Shown here: piece by piece, positions 49,029-61,282 of the stretch
Layout of the letters: the number at the start of each line of letters is the position of its first letter
How positions within the stretch are numbered: the first letter of the stretch is position 1
Assembly (NCBI GenBank): GCA_018894105.1
Contig: CM032122.1
Span: 40,021,404-40,085,403, forward strand
Direction of reading: 5' to 3'
DNA length: 64,000 nucleotides
DNA from: Jacaranda mimosifolia
Taxonomy: Eukaryota; Streptophyta; Magnoliopsida; Lamiales; Bignoniaceae
Translations under genes and position numbers: made by a program
Notes under the pieces: generated by a model
What the model was told of the DNA's origin: nothing
Seen by the model: only the letters and a program-made list of their open reading frames with translations
Databases searched by the model: none

Positions 49029-50191
49029 TCATTGTTGCCTCTCAACTCGTCGGTATATTGGACCGAAGCTATATCCATTTTTACATTGTTGATCGAACAT
49101 GAAAAGGGGTTCCTTCACTGGAATAAGATGATATCTGTCCGACATGCGAGAAAATCCCATCTCACTCAATTTGAATCCATTACTCTTGCCGTCATAGTTA
49201 TAAGCAAAGAGGGTGTGATCTTTAGTCCTTTCAAGTAAAACATGGCTGCACATGGTGATCTTCATTATTGGCCGATTTCTATCTTTCGGGAGACTATGTC
49301 TTACTCCAGTGCCCCACGATGATGATTCGGGTAATTCAGATTTGGATTCGAATTCCTTCTTAACCCACAGACGCAGATTAAAAGGCTCCATTAGTTCCAA
49401 TAAAATAAGACATCCATTGATCACCACAAGCTGTTCCCTCATTGCTGAATTCTCCGATGGCGGCAGCTCCGTCTCCTCAAATATTTCCTCGTCCACGTCA
49501 AACCTCAAAATTAATTTTCTTTTATCAATTGATAACCCCAACCAGTAAATCGATCCTTCGAAGAAAACCTTCGTTGTGGCGTACAACATCCAAAGCTTGC
49601 GCACATTGCTTTCAATTCTTCTCCAGGAATCCGCCGCCAATGAATAGATCTCCACCTCAACTAACAGTTCTTTGAAATAGGATAACTTTACGACTCTGTA
49701 ATCGCAACTCCGCCGAGCGAACCCGAATCCAAAGACAACCACCTCGGCGGGATGAGTTTCAGGCTTCGAATAAAAGGATTCCATATATATACGCTGGAAT
49801 TATTTGTTAAGCAGATTAAGCCCTCACACACGCCGGCAACTCTGCATCCGCTAAATGGGGCCGGCAAATTGGATTCCTTCACGTATTTCGCCGGCGGCGC
49901 GTCGCTTTTGCGAAAGATGGTGCAAATTTTTGCCGCTTTCCATTGATCATCAGGCATGTAAAGAAGATGGGAATAATTTTTGCTGTTATTGTTGTTATGT
50001 ATCTGAAGATGATGATGTCTGGCTACAAAACATGGACTCTTGATCGTAGCATTCCATGATTTGCAGGCGCTGGTAAATCTCAGGAGAGTCTTTACGGGTA
50101 ATTTGGAGAGTAATGTGAAGATCATATCGTCGGGAGTATTAATGTAAATGGTGGGCTTCATCTTCTCACGCCTTTTGCTTTTTGGTTCCAT
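49029..50191 (-). pseudogene. F-box/associated-domain protein, single-base frameshift
   Basis: Single-exon gene on the minus strand split over two frames: 50191-49688 (F-box and start of the associated domain) and 49784-49029 (rest). The F-box is near residues 15-55 (DDMIFTLLSKLPVKTLLRFTS split as DDMIFTLLSKL and PVKTLLRFTSACKSW), followed by VCEGLICL and VYIWNPFIRSLKLIPP. In the other frame come EVVVFGFGF, CDYRVVKLSYF, VEIYSLAADSWRRIE and a KIR-type C-terminal half. The frame change lies at about 49743-49753. F-box proteins are SCF substrate adaptors; this one would give a truncated protein of 167 aa. Either a real pseudogene or a sequencing/assembly error. Confidence 0.85.
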
Positions 50192-50907
50192 TGTTATTGT
50201 GAATTATATGTGTGTAGATGTTCTGTTTTGGGGAATATTGGAGATATATATAGTGTAGAAGAGCTTTTCGTGTCCTTGTGGGCCAAGAATTTTAGTACAC
50301 ACACAAACTCTAATACATGTTCTTTCTGAAAATCACTGCAATTTAATTAATTTTAACTTAATTTTGATTTTTTTTTTCAATTTTTGGGTCTTTTATTATC
50401 TAGATAAAAATTTCCTATTGTTTAACTTTATAATATCTCAAGTTTTCTTAATATTGTTTGGGAGAGTTGTAGTTGTTTTCTATTACTCGATAAAATTTTG
50501 AGTCCAAGCCTAGTTGAAAGCAACCCTTCTTTTTGCTCTCATTAGATTAATTTAAATTTAATTTTATCGATATTTTAATTATCTATACTATATATAAAGT
50601 ATTGCGAAGACGAAATATTGCAATTCTTCCTTGATGTCTGTTCTTTGTTACTTATCCATGATCATTTATGGGAATGTCAAATTATATTTCATATAGGTCC
50701 ATTTCTCTAGCTGAAAAATTCGGTATCGTTTATTAGATTACTATTGCTAGTTTAGTTTGAATCCTCTATTCCATTATATATTGTATTTTTAATTTTATTT
50801 TATGGACATATGCTAAGTGTATTAAATATTTTCTTATTAAAGTAATTGATTGAAAATCAGATATACTTGTGTATGTTCATCAAATTGAAATAGAAAATAA
50901 AATAGAA
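50192..50907. other. Upstream region of the F-box gene
   Basis: AT-rich. It ends in a member of the AT fold-back family (about 50765-50912). No gene seen. Confidence 0.45.
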
Positions 50908-51255
50908 AATCCAAAGGATTGCTGATTTTGAAGAGTTTGATCGTCTATTCCAATATGTATTGCATCTTTTATTCCATCGCACTATATGCATACATGTCAT
51001 CTCAATTTGTTTATATAAGAAAATATTTAATATAATAGTATTCATACATAATATGAAATACGAAATGAATCACCTACTGAAAAACAAGGATATGATGAAT
51101 TGTCTTGAAAAAGTTTCGTATAGAAAGTTATGTCCTCCTCTTTATCTTTTTTTGGTTCCATATTGTGTTTGCATATAATCTAGACATATCCTTGCAAATT
51201 TTTGCCCACATAGAACTACAGCCTTAAGAGGACCTTAGATTTAATTTTGGTGAAT
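50908..51255 (+). repeat. Duplicated block, copy 2
   Basis: Counterpart of 46424-46755 (see shared motifs there), 4.5 kb further on and in the same orientation. Confidence 0.7.
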
Positions 51256-51884
51256 AGAGTAAAGCCAGCAATACTCTTTCTTGAGCCACCTGATGCATGT
51301 TGTCAAGGTAGCAAGGTGATGGAGGTTAAGGAACATTCCAAAGCACTCTGGAATGTTGTATACATGTGTAGATTTGTATAGAAATTTCTATAATAGAATT
51401 TTAAAACTATCTATATAATTCAAAAAAAATTTGGAGATGTAATATAATCGTTGGATCGAATGTATCTCCATCATTCATTGAAAGGGTGGATTGTATAAAT
51501 AAGTAGTAGGACTTCATTTGTGCCATCCATGAATAAAATAATACAAGTTAGATTAATTTAAATTATATTTTATTATAATTTTAATTATCTATATTATATA
51601 ATAAATATCAGTCCCTTTTTATTATATTTTCAAGGGTTCTTCTTAAAATGCTGTGATTGTTAATTTTTAAATCTCATAACTACTAAAGTAATTTTTTTTT
51701 CTTTTATTTTCTATCTAATTATTTACTTTTTCTTTTTTCTTTTACTATATCATATTATCTGATTTTTTTTTACTTATTCTACAATTTTAAAAACAATTAA
51801 AATATGAAAAGTTATAACATCTGAAAAATAAATGAATGTTTTATTTATTTTACAATAACATCAAAAGAATATAATAACATCTCA

Positions 51885-51916
51885 AATGATGATTATTTCA
51901 TCACAAAGATTACAAA
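51885..51916 (+). pseudogene. C-terminal B3-like fragment
   Basis: Reads NDDYFITKITK and a stop, resembling DADYFTMKIIK and the stop at the end of the B3-like ORF. Too short to stand alone; its position relative to the duplicated block supports it. Confidence 0.35.
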
Positions 51917-52374
51917 ATGAACTAATTCTGTATATTGATTGTGTTGGACATGGTTGCACGGAATCAAGGCAACCAAACAACGTGTAAAAGAAGGGTAGGT
52001 CTAAAGAACTAGAAAAAATTGTTATTCTTTTACATAACATGATTTTTTTTTTCCAGCCTGCATGATCATTCTTTCAGCAATAATTGTGAGAAATCTGCAT
52101 GACGGATCGTTTGGACTGGTTCAGTGTTGAGGGGGGGGGGGGGTGGAGAAGGAAGTTTGATTGCAAATTTATTTCTTTTTTCTAGTCTACATTATCATTC
52201 TTTTAGCAGTAGCTGTGTTCCAATAATGATTGATTTGGTTAATTAGTCTACTGATTTTAGTTAATCTAGACTTGACATATATGTATATATTAACTTTGTT
52301 GAATTTGCTGATATGTAATGGCCCAGCAAGGCCTAGAAAGAAAAGGGTTTTTTGCATAGAGCATCCAGTTTCTT

Positions 52375-52605
52375 GATTTATTTATTTAAGAAATTTCTTT
52401 TGTAACTTGTAGATTTTTCCCCACACTGACATGTTGCTTCCAGAAAACCTTGGACTTGTATGCGGTGAAGAGATCTGGAGCAGTAATGCTAATCGAGCCT
52501 GATGACGCTTACGCTCTAGTCCCAACCTGCAAACAAATTATAGGACAGTAGTGGCAGGGCATGTACTAGAGGTCACTCCAAATGTTTGATATGGAAGGAA
52601 GGAAA
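52375..52605 (+). pseudogene. Tandem partial copy of the B3-like exon
   Basis: Begins with the same AATTTCTTTTGTAACTT-type intron end as the next copy, then KTLDLYAVKRSGAVMLIEPDD and CKQIIGQ followed by a stop; RSLQMFDMEGRKY is still readable after it (LDLYAVKRSGAVML is the clearest stretch). A relic of the TIR family (about 52610-52690) follows. It is a broken duplicate of 52707-52920. Confidence 0.6.
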
Positions 52606-52749
52606 TATCAAGGAAATAGTGATAATTTTCATTTTTCATTTTGAGAAGAATATGAAAATGGGTGTTGAAAATCAAACGAAACAGGTCCTTAGTCTATTGA
52701 TTTTAGTTTCTTGATTTATTTATTTAAGAAATTTCTTTTGTGACTTTCA

Positions 52750-53102
52750 GGTTCTTCCCCACATCGACATTATGTTTCCACAAAACGTTAGACTTGTACG
52801 CAGTGCGAAGATCTGGTGCAATAATGCTACTCGAGTCGGATGACGGCTATTCTTTAGTCCCAACGTGCAAGCAAATTATAGGACAGCTGTACCGGAGGTC
52901 ACTTCTGATGTTCGATGTGGATAGAAGAACGTATACGATTGAATTGGTTGGTTACCATATGTCCAAAAGTACAATACTGTACTTCCTCAACGGTGAGTGG
53001 CAGAATTTTGTCATCAACCACAATCTCCAAACAGGAGAAGTGGTTGGTATCTACAAGAATGAGAGCGATGCAGACTACTTCACTATGAAGATAATAAAGT
53101 GA
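52750..53102 (+). pseudogene. B3-domain-like C-terminal exon, possibly the last exon of a lost gene
   Basis: Open frame to TGA at 53100-53102, preceded by an acceptor-like CTTTCAG. The C-terminal part (YTIELVGYH...ILYFLNGEWQNFVINHNLQTGEVVGIY; key stretch GEWQNFVINHNLQTGEVV) resembles the second half of plant B3 DNA-binding domains of the REM type, in which a W..F...N.L..G..V pattern closes the fold. The first half and any upstream exon were not found, so it is treated as a fragment. The family assignment is tentative; three more relics of it lie at 47.5, 51.9 and 52.4 kb. Confidence 0.45.
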
Positions 53103-54120
53103 CATTTGTAGTTTAATACACTTTTTTTTTTGGCTCAATAAGTCGTGTTTCCAAACTATTTGGTCAACTCTTTGATCTTGACATCCAATGGATGCCAAAC
53201 TTTTACTTCAAGACACATTTGAATTTTTTTTGGAACTTTAGGGAAATTCTATTGAATTGGGTGCAATGATTTGTGTGTATCCTCTCATACACGTCTCACG
53301 TATTACTATACTAAATAAATATGTGTGTACATTAGAGTTTGGGATGCAATGCAAGCCAAATGAATATATAAATACAAGTCCTTAGCTACATATGCATTTA
53401 GGGGACAACCAAAAATTGGGCAGAAAATTAGTTTTTAGTTTTCCCATCATTTTAAAATCAAAATTAATCCATACGCCGAAGGGCACAAGATTAATGTCAA
53501 TGTCTTGTGGTATTCTCCTATGTGGTGGGAATTTAGGGAGAAGGCTGGTGAAGCGCTCCGCCGTTTACAAGTAGTTTGAATACCTGCACGGCGCATCTAG
53601 TTCTAAATTATATTTAATATATTAGTTTGATAGAATCGATTTTGTACAACAAATCATCTTCTTCGTTTATTTTGTATGTTTTTAGCTTTACAGCATATAT
53701 ACTTGATTGGCTAGAGACTAAAAAAAGAAGGGGAACTTATTAAAAAGTACCAAAACTACTTTCAAAATTTGTGTTCAGTCCCCAATTAAAAACTTATAGT
53801 GCAAACTCCCTAGTTTTAATAAAAGTTTAGAGATTACTCCCTAGCCACTTGATTTGACACAAATGCCCTTAAGTATCATATTTTTCCTTGTTTTTTCAAG
53901 CAAACAGTAAACCCTACAAACGCTCGTTACCAGAAACAGAAAGAACAGAAAAAATTGCAACAAGCGGGAAACGAGAACAACGTTAGAGCCAAACGCCACT
54001 AACCCGACAACTGCATTGTCTTCTTCTCTTTTTATTTTCATCATTTTCGAATTCCATCTTCTTCTCAGTTCCTTCTCAGTTGCTTCTGTGTTTCCTTTTT
54101 TTTTTTTTTTTTCCCCGACA
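53103..54120. other. Spacer before the Mutator-like element
   Basis: Contains a short open stretch near 53460-53575 of unknown meaning. A GGGGAACTTATTAAAAAGTA block at about 53731 is a candidate outer end of the MULE, not proven because the other end is not visible. A T-run lies just before the transposase start (54096-54112). Confidence 0.4.
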
Positions 54121-57100
54121 ATGTCAACCAGCAGCGAAGCAAGTGCGCTCAATCAAGTGTTGGGGAGTTGTCGCTACAAAGACCAGCTCCATATAATGTC
54201 AATTAAGGACAGTACGACTGTAATGGATATCTACATTAATCTAGCAAGAAAATGGAGTGAAATCAATTCCGAGCACTTCAGCTTGCGATATATAGCTCCA
54301 CATCAAAGATTGTACGTGAGTTTAATTGATGACGATGACGTCATGAATATGGTCTTACTACATTTGACATTGAAGATGAACATTGCGGACATCTTGGTAA
54401 ACCGAAAGGATGAATCAAGCAGCAGAGAAAAGAAGAGCAGTGATGTTTTAAGGTAATACTTCTACAGAATCTCAACTTTACTGCAATTAGTAAAGTTCTG
54501 TACATGAAGTGTTCTAAAATTGCTCTCTGTTTATTTGAAAATCTTTCTGTACTTGGAGCGTTCCACATTATACTTCATTGCAGTTAACATTGTACTTACA
54601 GAAACATATACTCTCTTCATTGAAGTTCTATACTTCCATTGTTTCTAACTTGTACGTCGCTTTATATAAACTTGTACTTCAAGTATCTAAATCTATAATT
54701 CGGCTTTCATGTTTTCTACTAATAAGATATCCAAATTGTACTGCCATTGCTTAGGTTTTATACTTCAAGTGTTCAGAAATTGTTCTCAACTTTGTAAAAA
54801 GTGTACTCCTATTTTCTAAAATCATACAACATTTTATATAAATCTGTACTCTTTTCACATAAGTTCTACACTTCTGGTGTTCCCAATTTGTACTTCATTA
54901 TATTAAAACAGGTAAATCATTCATTGAAGTTCTATACTTCAATCGTCTAAGTTCTATACTTCAATCGTCTGAATCTGTACTTCACTTTACTTGAACTTGT
55001 ACTTTAATTATCTGAACCTATTATTTAATTTTGAAGCGTGTAATAACGTACTATCTAAAATTTATACTGCGAAAGCTGAGCATCTATACTTCAGTTGCTC
55101 AAAACTGTACCTCACATTGTCCAAAATTATACTTCGAATATCTAAACTTATATTTCAGTTGTTAAATAATTTCACTTAAATCTTTATATTATTTTTATTG
55201 GGCTTATACACTTCAGGTGTTCCGAAATTGTTCCTCACTTTGTCTAATATTGTACTTCCTTCTTCATCGAATCATACCTCATTTTATATTCATTTAATCT
55301 ATATTTGTGCTGCATTCATTGAAGTTCTATACTTCAATTTCCTGAATTGGTACTTCATTTTGTGTGAAATTGTACTTTAATATTGCGCTTATACACTTCA
55401 GGTGTTCCGAAATTGTTCCTCACTTTGTCTAATATTGTACTTCCTTTTTTCATCGAATCACACCTCATTTTATATTCATATAATCTATATTTGTGCTGCA
55501 TTCATTGAAGCTCTATACTTCAATTGCCTGAATTGGTACTTTATTTTATGTGAAATTGTACTTTAATTATTCGATTCAATTATTTAATTCTGAAGCGTGA
55601 ACTGTTGTGTTATCCAAAATCTATACTGCGAGAGCCGAATTTTTATACTTCAGCTTTTTCGCAACTGTACTTAACTTTATGAAAAACTATACTTTGTACT
55701 TTAATTATCTGAACCTATTATTTAATTTTGAAGCGTGTAATAACGTACTATCTAAAATTTATACTGCGAAAGCTGAGCATCTATACTTCAGTTGCTCAAA
55801 ACTGTACCTCACATTGTCCAAAATTATACTTCGAATATCTAAACTTATATTTCAGTTGTTAAATAATTTCACTTAAATCTTTATATTATTTTTATTGGGC
55901 TTATACACTTCAGGTGTTCCGAAATTGTTCCTCACTTTGTCTAATATTGTACTTCCTTTTTTCATCAAATCACACCTCATTTTATATTCATATAATCTAT
56001 ATTTGTGCTGCATTCATTGAAGCTCTATACTTCAATTGCCTGAATTGGTACTTTATTTTATGTGAAATTGTACTTTAATTATTCGATTCAATTATTTAAT
56101 TCTGAAGCGTGAACTGTTGTGTTATCCAAAATCTATACTGCGAGAGCCGAATTTTTATACTTCAGCTTTTTCGCAACTGTACTTAACTTTATGAAAAACT
56201 ATACTTTGTACTTTAATTATCTGAACCTATTATTTAATTTTGAAGCGTGTAATAACGTACTATCTAAAATTTATACTGCGAAAGCTGAGCATCTATACTT
56301 CAGTTGCTCAAAACTGTACCTCACATTGTCCAAAATTATACTTCGAATATCTAAACTTATATTTCAGTTGTTAAATAATTTCACTTAAATCTTTATATTA
56401 TTTTTATTGGGCTTATACACTTCAGGTGTTCCGAAATTGTTCCTCACTTTGTCTAATATTGTACTTCCTTTTTTCATCAAATCACACCTCATTTTATATT
56501 CATATAATCTATATTTGTGCTGCATTCATTGAAGCTCTATACTTCAATTGCCTGAATTGGTACTTTATTTTATGTGAAATTGTACTTTAATTATTCGATT
56601 CAATTATTTAATTCTGAAGCGTGAACTGTTGTGTTATCCAAAATCTATACTGCGAGAGCCGAATTTTTATACTTCAGCTTTTTCGCAACTGTACTTAACT
56701 TTATGAAAAACTATACTTTGTACTTTAATTATCTGAACCTATTATTTAATTTTGAAGCGTGTAATAACGTACTATCTAAAATTTATACTGCGAAAGCTGA
56801 GCATCTATACTTCAGTTGCTCAAAACTGTACCTCACATTGTCCAAAATTATACTTCGAATATCTAAACTTATATTTCAGTTGTTAAATAATTTCACTTAA
56901 ATCTTTATATTATTTTTATTGGGCTTATACACTTCAGGTGTTCCGAAATTGTTCCTCACTTTGTCTAATATTGTACTTCCTTTTTTCATCAAATCACACC
57001 TCATTTTATATTCATATAATCTATATTTGTGCTGCATTCATTGAAGCTCTATACTTCAATTGCCTGAATTGGTACTTTATTTTATGTGAAATTGTACTTT

Positions 57101-59976
57101 AATTATTCGATTCAATTATTTAATTCTGAAGCGTGAACTGTTGTGTTATCCAAAATCTATACTGCGAGAGCCGAATTTTTATACTTCAGCTTTTTCGCAA
57201 CTGTACTTAACTTTATGAAAAACTATACTTTGTACTTTAATTATCTGAACCTATTATTTAATTTTGAAGCGTGTAATAACGTACTATCTAAAATTTATAC
57301 TGCGAAAGCTGAGCATCTATACTTCAGTTGCTCAAAACTGTACCTCACATTGTCCAAAATTATACTTCGAATATCTAAACTTATATTTCAGTTGTTAAAT
57401 AATTTCACTTAAATCTTTATATTATTTTTATTGGGCTTATACACTTCAGGTGTTCCGAAATTGTTCCTCACTTTGTCTAATATTGTACTTCCTTTTTTCA
57501 TCAAATCACACCTCATTTTATATTCATATAATCTATATTTGTGCTGCATTCATTGAAGCTCTATACTTCAATTGCCTGAATTGGTACTTTATTTTATGTG
57601 AAATTGTACTTTAATTATTCGATTCAATTATTTAATTCTGAAGCGTGAACTGTTGTGTTATCCAAAATCTATACTGCGAGAGCCGAATTTTTATACTTCA
57701 GCTTTTTCGCAACTGTACTTAACCTTATGAAAAACTATACTTCCAATTTCTGAACTTATATTTCAGTTCGAACATAAATCCGCTTAATTCTTATACTCTT
57801 TTCGTTGCGCTTATACACTTCAGGTGTTCCGAAATTGTACTTCATTTCTTTTATTTCTGTTCCTTCATTTTGCAAATCAATTTGCGTATATCTGTACTCT
57901 TTTTGTCAATGTTGTGTGCTTCATGTGTTCACAAATTGTACGTCACGTTTTTTTAACTTGTACTTCAATTTTCTGAATCTGTAATTTAATTTTCAGTGTT
58001 CTACTAATGAATTGTACTTTATTGTGCCTAAAATTATACTTCATTTGCCATCCTCAAGGGATGTAGTGGAGGAGGAAATTGGTTCGACCAGTGCATCGCA
58101 CAATGAATTGGCTTTAATTAGCAACTCAATTGATGCATGGAGGAATTGCATATATGGGGAGGGTCAAACATTCAATGATGCTCACGAGTTCAGAATTATG
58201 CTTAAGAATTATGCAGTGTCTACTTTGCGGTCATTTAAATACAAGAAAAATGACAGCAAAAAAATCATAGCCGTTTGCAGTGATGAAAATTGCAAATGGA
58301 GAATCTATGCATCAAGGCATGAAGCTGATAAATTATTTGGCATTCGAAAATGTAATCTAGAGCACACATGTGGTGAGGCTAATCTTCGGACAAGGGGACA
58401 TCCTAAAGCCGATTCTGCTTGGGTTGCTAATGTAGTGAAGAATAAATTGAGATCAGAGCCATGTTATCGGCCCTGCACCATATTGAAAGATATCCACAGA
58501 GAATATGGTGTGGAACTTAGGTACCATAAAGCATGGATGGGTAAGGAATTAGCTATGCATGACATCCATGGAGCTGAGAAGGGATCTTATGATAAGTTGA
58601 GGTGGTACTGTGATGCTGTGAATAGAACAAACCCTGGAAGTATTGCAGACTGTGAGATTGACCCAATCAGTCGAAAATTTTGTCGGCTATTTATTTGTTT
58701 TAGTGCCTGCCTTCTTGGTTTTCTTAGGGGATGCAGGCCATTGATATTCTTGGACGGCACCCATATTAAAAATAAATTCAAAGGAGTCTTACTCAGCGCA
58801 GTCAGTAAGGACGCCAATGATGACTTATTCACGTTAGCATATGCAGTTGTTGACTCTGAAAATGATATGAATTGGGAGTGGTTCTGCTTAAAGCTGAGAA
58901 GTGTCTTAGATTCTGAATATTTGCCTGGCTTATCAAGGTTTACTTTCTTCTCCGATCGACATCCTGGTCTTCTTAAGGCCCTCCCCATGATATTTCCCGG
59001 TAGCCATCATGCATATTGCTTGAGACACTTAGTGGATAACTTCAAGAAACAAGTAAGTGTGCTCTATCTCTGTTTGTGAGATAATTATGTGAAATAAGCT
59101 CTACTTCATAACATTAAGCCCATTATTGTTCTATTATTTTGAATTCAGGTATTAAGGAAGTACCCTCTACATAACAAGAAACATTGGTGTTCTATTTTTA
59201 TGAAAGCTGCATATGCGCCTACAAGGCAGGAGTATACCCGACATATAGACAGCATCTTGGAGTCAATGCCGCTTGCCAGAGACTTTATTATGCAGTCTGA
59301 CCCAACCTGTTGGGCAAACTCCTTATTCAGTGGAGATCGATGGGGGGTAATAAACAATAATCAAGCAGAATGTTGGAATAATTGGGTTAAACCAGCCCGA
59401 TTTATGCCAGTTGCAGCCATGGTTGATCACATACGCATGCAAATAATGGTTATGATGCATGGTAGGAGAGAAGAATCTCATAAGATGGTTGGTCAATTAT
59501 GTCCCAAGCAAGAGAAAAAGTTGGCAATCAATCATATGCGCTCTCGCAACTTAAAAGTTGTCATGTCTAGCGGTTGGAGCTTTGAGGTGATTGAGCAAGA
59601 CAAATCGTATGCTATAGATTTACATAACAGAGTTTGTTCTTGCGGAGCATGGCAGATTGATAAGATACCATGCATACATGCTTGTGCTTCTATCGAGTCA
59701 AAGTCACTTTCACCATATGACTTCACAGATCAATACTACCGAGTTGAGATGTATCAACAAGCATACCAAGCAGTTATAAATCCTATTCCTACGTTTGATA
59801 TGCATATGTTCCATGTAGATGATGACGACGTCATTCATGCACCTGATTGTCGATCTCAGCCTGGGCGGAGAAGGACACAGAGGATTCCATCACAGATTGA
59901 GAAGCATGCCATTAAGTGTAAGAGGTGTGGTAGAACAGGGCATAATCGTCGAACTTGCAAAGAATCAGTAAACTAG
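54121..59976 (+). CDS. Mutator-like (MULE) transposase with PB1, SWIM and CCHC domains, three exons
   Basis: Predicted join 54121-54452, 58059-59052 and 59149-59976; 2154 nt, 717 aa, no internal stop. Order: PB1-like domain (1 to about 95, ending in DDDDVMNMV), MuDR-type N-terminal DNA-binding region (CSDENCKWRIYAS, LEHTC), DDE core with D343 (IFLDGTH), D410 (FFSDRHPG) and E516 (NNQAECWNNW), SWIM zinc finger (CSCGAWQIDKIPCIHAC, about 605-620) and a terminal CCHC knuckle (CKRCGRTGHNRRTC). MULE transposases cut and paste TIR elements. Intron 1 (3606 bp) is filled with tandem repeats; its phase (2+1) and splice sites fit. ATG 54121 is preferred; an in-frame ATG at 54016 would add a hydrophobic, unlikely leader. 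The intact frame means it may be active, or a recently active source. Confidence 0.87.
54480..55385 (+). repeat. Degenerate ~21-23 bp TGTACTTCA minisatellite
   Basis: Diverged repeats of a short unit whose core reads (T/A)TACTTCAA followed by TGT(C/T)TGAA and AT-rich spacing, e.g. near 54580, 54660, 54760, 54880 and 54950. It includes two neighbouring ~190-bp blocks (about 55190-55380 and 55386-55570) that start TTATACACTTCAGGTG. It forms the less homogeneous left edge of the 512-bp array. Confidence 0.85.
55386..57735 (+). repeat. 512-bp higher-order tandem array inside the transposase intron
   Basis: Exact 512-base period: CCAAAATCTATACTGCGAG recurs with that spacing near 55614, 56126, 56638, 57150 and 57662, about 4.6 copies. 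Copies are virtually identical; the first differs at CATCGAATC versus CATCAAATC. Each unit is itself made of about 20 diverged ~21-23 bp TATACTTCA/TGTACTT subunits. The identical 89-residue frames in each copy are a consequence of the repeat, not genes. Confidence 0.95.
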
Positions 59977-59984
59977 CCAACATT

Positions 59985-60912
59985 TGTACCTCAAAACTGG
60001 ATAATTGTACCTGATTTGGCCCCATTTGCACCTCGCTTGGGCAATGAAGCGGGTGATTTATCGTGAACATAGCAGCCTAGCAAGTTGTTTACTAAAGTAG
60101 CCAACATTTGTACCTCAAAACTGGATAATTGTACCTGATTTGGCCCCATTTGCACCTCACTTGGGCAATGAAGCGGGTGATTTATCGTGAACATAGCAGC
60201 CTAGCATGTTGTTTACTAAAGTAGCCAACATTTGTACCTCAAAACTGGATAACTGTACCTGATTTGGCCCCATTTGCACCTCGCTTGGGCAATGAAGCGG
60301 GTGATTTATCGTGAACATAGCAGCCTAGCAAGTTGTTTACTAAAGTAGCCAACATTTGTACCTCAAAACTGGATAATTGTACCTGATTTGGCCCCATTTG
60401 CACCTCGCTTGGGCAATGAAGCGGGTGATTTATCGTGAACATAGCAGCCTAGCAAGTTGTTTACTAAAGTAGCCAACATTTGCACCTCAAAACTGGATAA
60501 TTGTACCTGATTTGGCCCCATTTGCACCTCGCTTGGGCAATGAAGCGGGTGATTTATCGTGAACATAGCAGCCTAGCAAGTTGTTTACTAAAGTAGCCAA
60601 CATTTGTACCTCAAAACTGGATAATTGTACCTGATTTGGCCCCATTTGCACCTCGCTTGGGCAATGAAGCGGGTGATTTATCGTGAACATAGCAGCCTAG
60701 CATGTTGTTTACTAAAGTAGCCAACATTTGTACCTCAAAACTGGATAATTGTACCTGATTTGGCCCCATTTGCACCTCGCTTGGGCAATGAAGCGGGTGA
60801 TTTATCGCGAACATAGCAGCCTAGCATGTTGTTTAGTAAAGTAGCCAACATTTGTACCTCAAAACTGGATAATTGTACCTGATTTGGCCCCATTTGCACC
60901 TCTCTTGGGCAA
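59985..60912 (+). repeat. 124-bp tandem array after the transposase
   Basis: About 7.5 copies of a 124-base unit starting CCAACATTTGTACCTCAAAA. Within each unit three subunits are spaced exactly 21 bases apart (TTGTACCTC, TTGTACCTG, TTGCACCTC). Copies differ by only a few single bases (AAGTTG/ATGTTG, CGC/CAC). Confidence 0.95.
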
Positions 60913-61282
60913 CTTTGTACTTAATATCTTCAAAATTTTACTAATATTCTTGGGCAATGAAATTTGTTCAAAGATTTGATTTTGAATTCTTGGTAGTTAA
61001 TCACCAAAATATTTTATAATATGAATAAAATAATATTAAGAATTTTCAGTTGTTATTCAGTAGTGTTCAACGGATGAATGTTATCAATCGCGGTAATGAA
61101 AGAATACCTATGCTTTCATGGATGTAAACAAATGAGAATTTGTCGAACATATCCACCTTATGAAACATAGCAAATCCGTACAACACCAAATCCGATGCTC
61201 TCAAATTATTGTACTTGCCCATCATTACAATTAGTGGAGAATAATTATTCATTTACAATAAGTGTACTTGAACAAAACAGAT

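Noticed and set aside
53392..53574. 60-codon ORF near 53.4 kb, and the alternative frame ending REKAGEALRRLQVV
   Set aside because: The alternative frame looks protein-like for about 35 codons, but no start, exon signals or family could be recognised.
55607..57412. Four identical 89-residue ORFs at 512-base spacing
   Set aside because: They are frames through the 512-bp tandem repeat, start in different sequence contexts only by repetition, have no domain, and lie inside the predicted transposase intron.
59991..60814. Series of 67-residue minus-strand ORFs, and 68-residue ORFs at 61490-62317
   Set aside because: They are products of the 124-bp and 207-bp arrays. The 124-bp period is not a multiple of three, so no long coding repeat exists.
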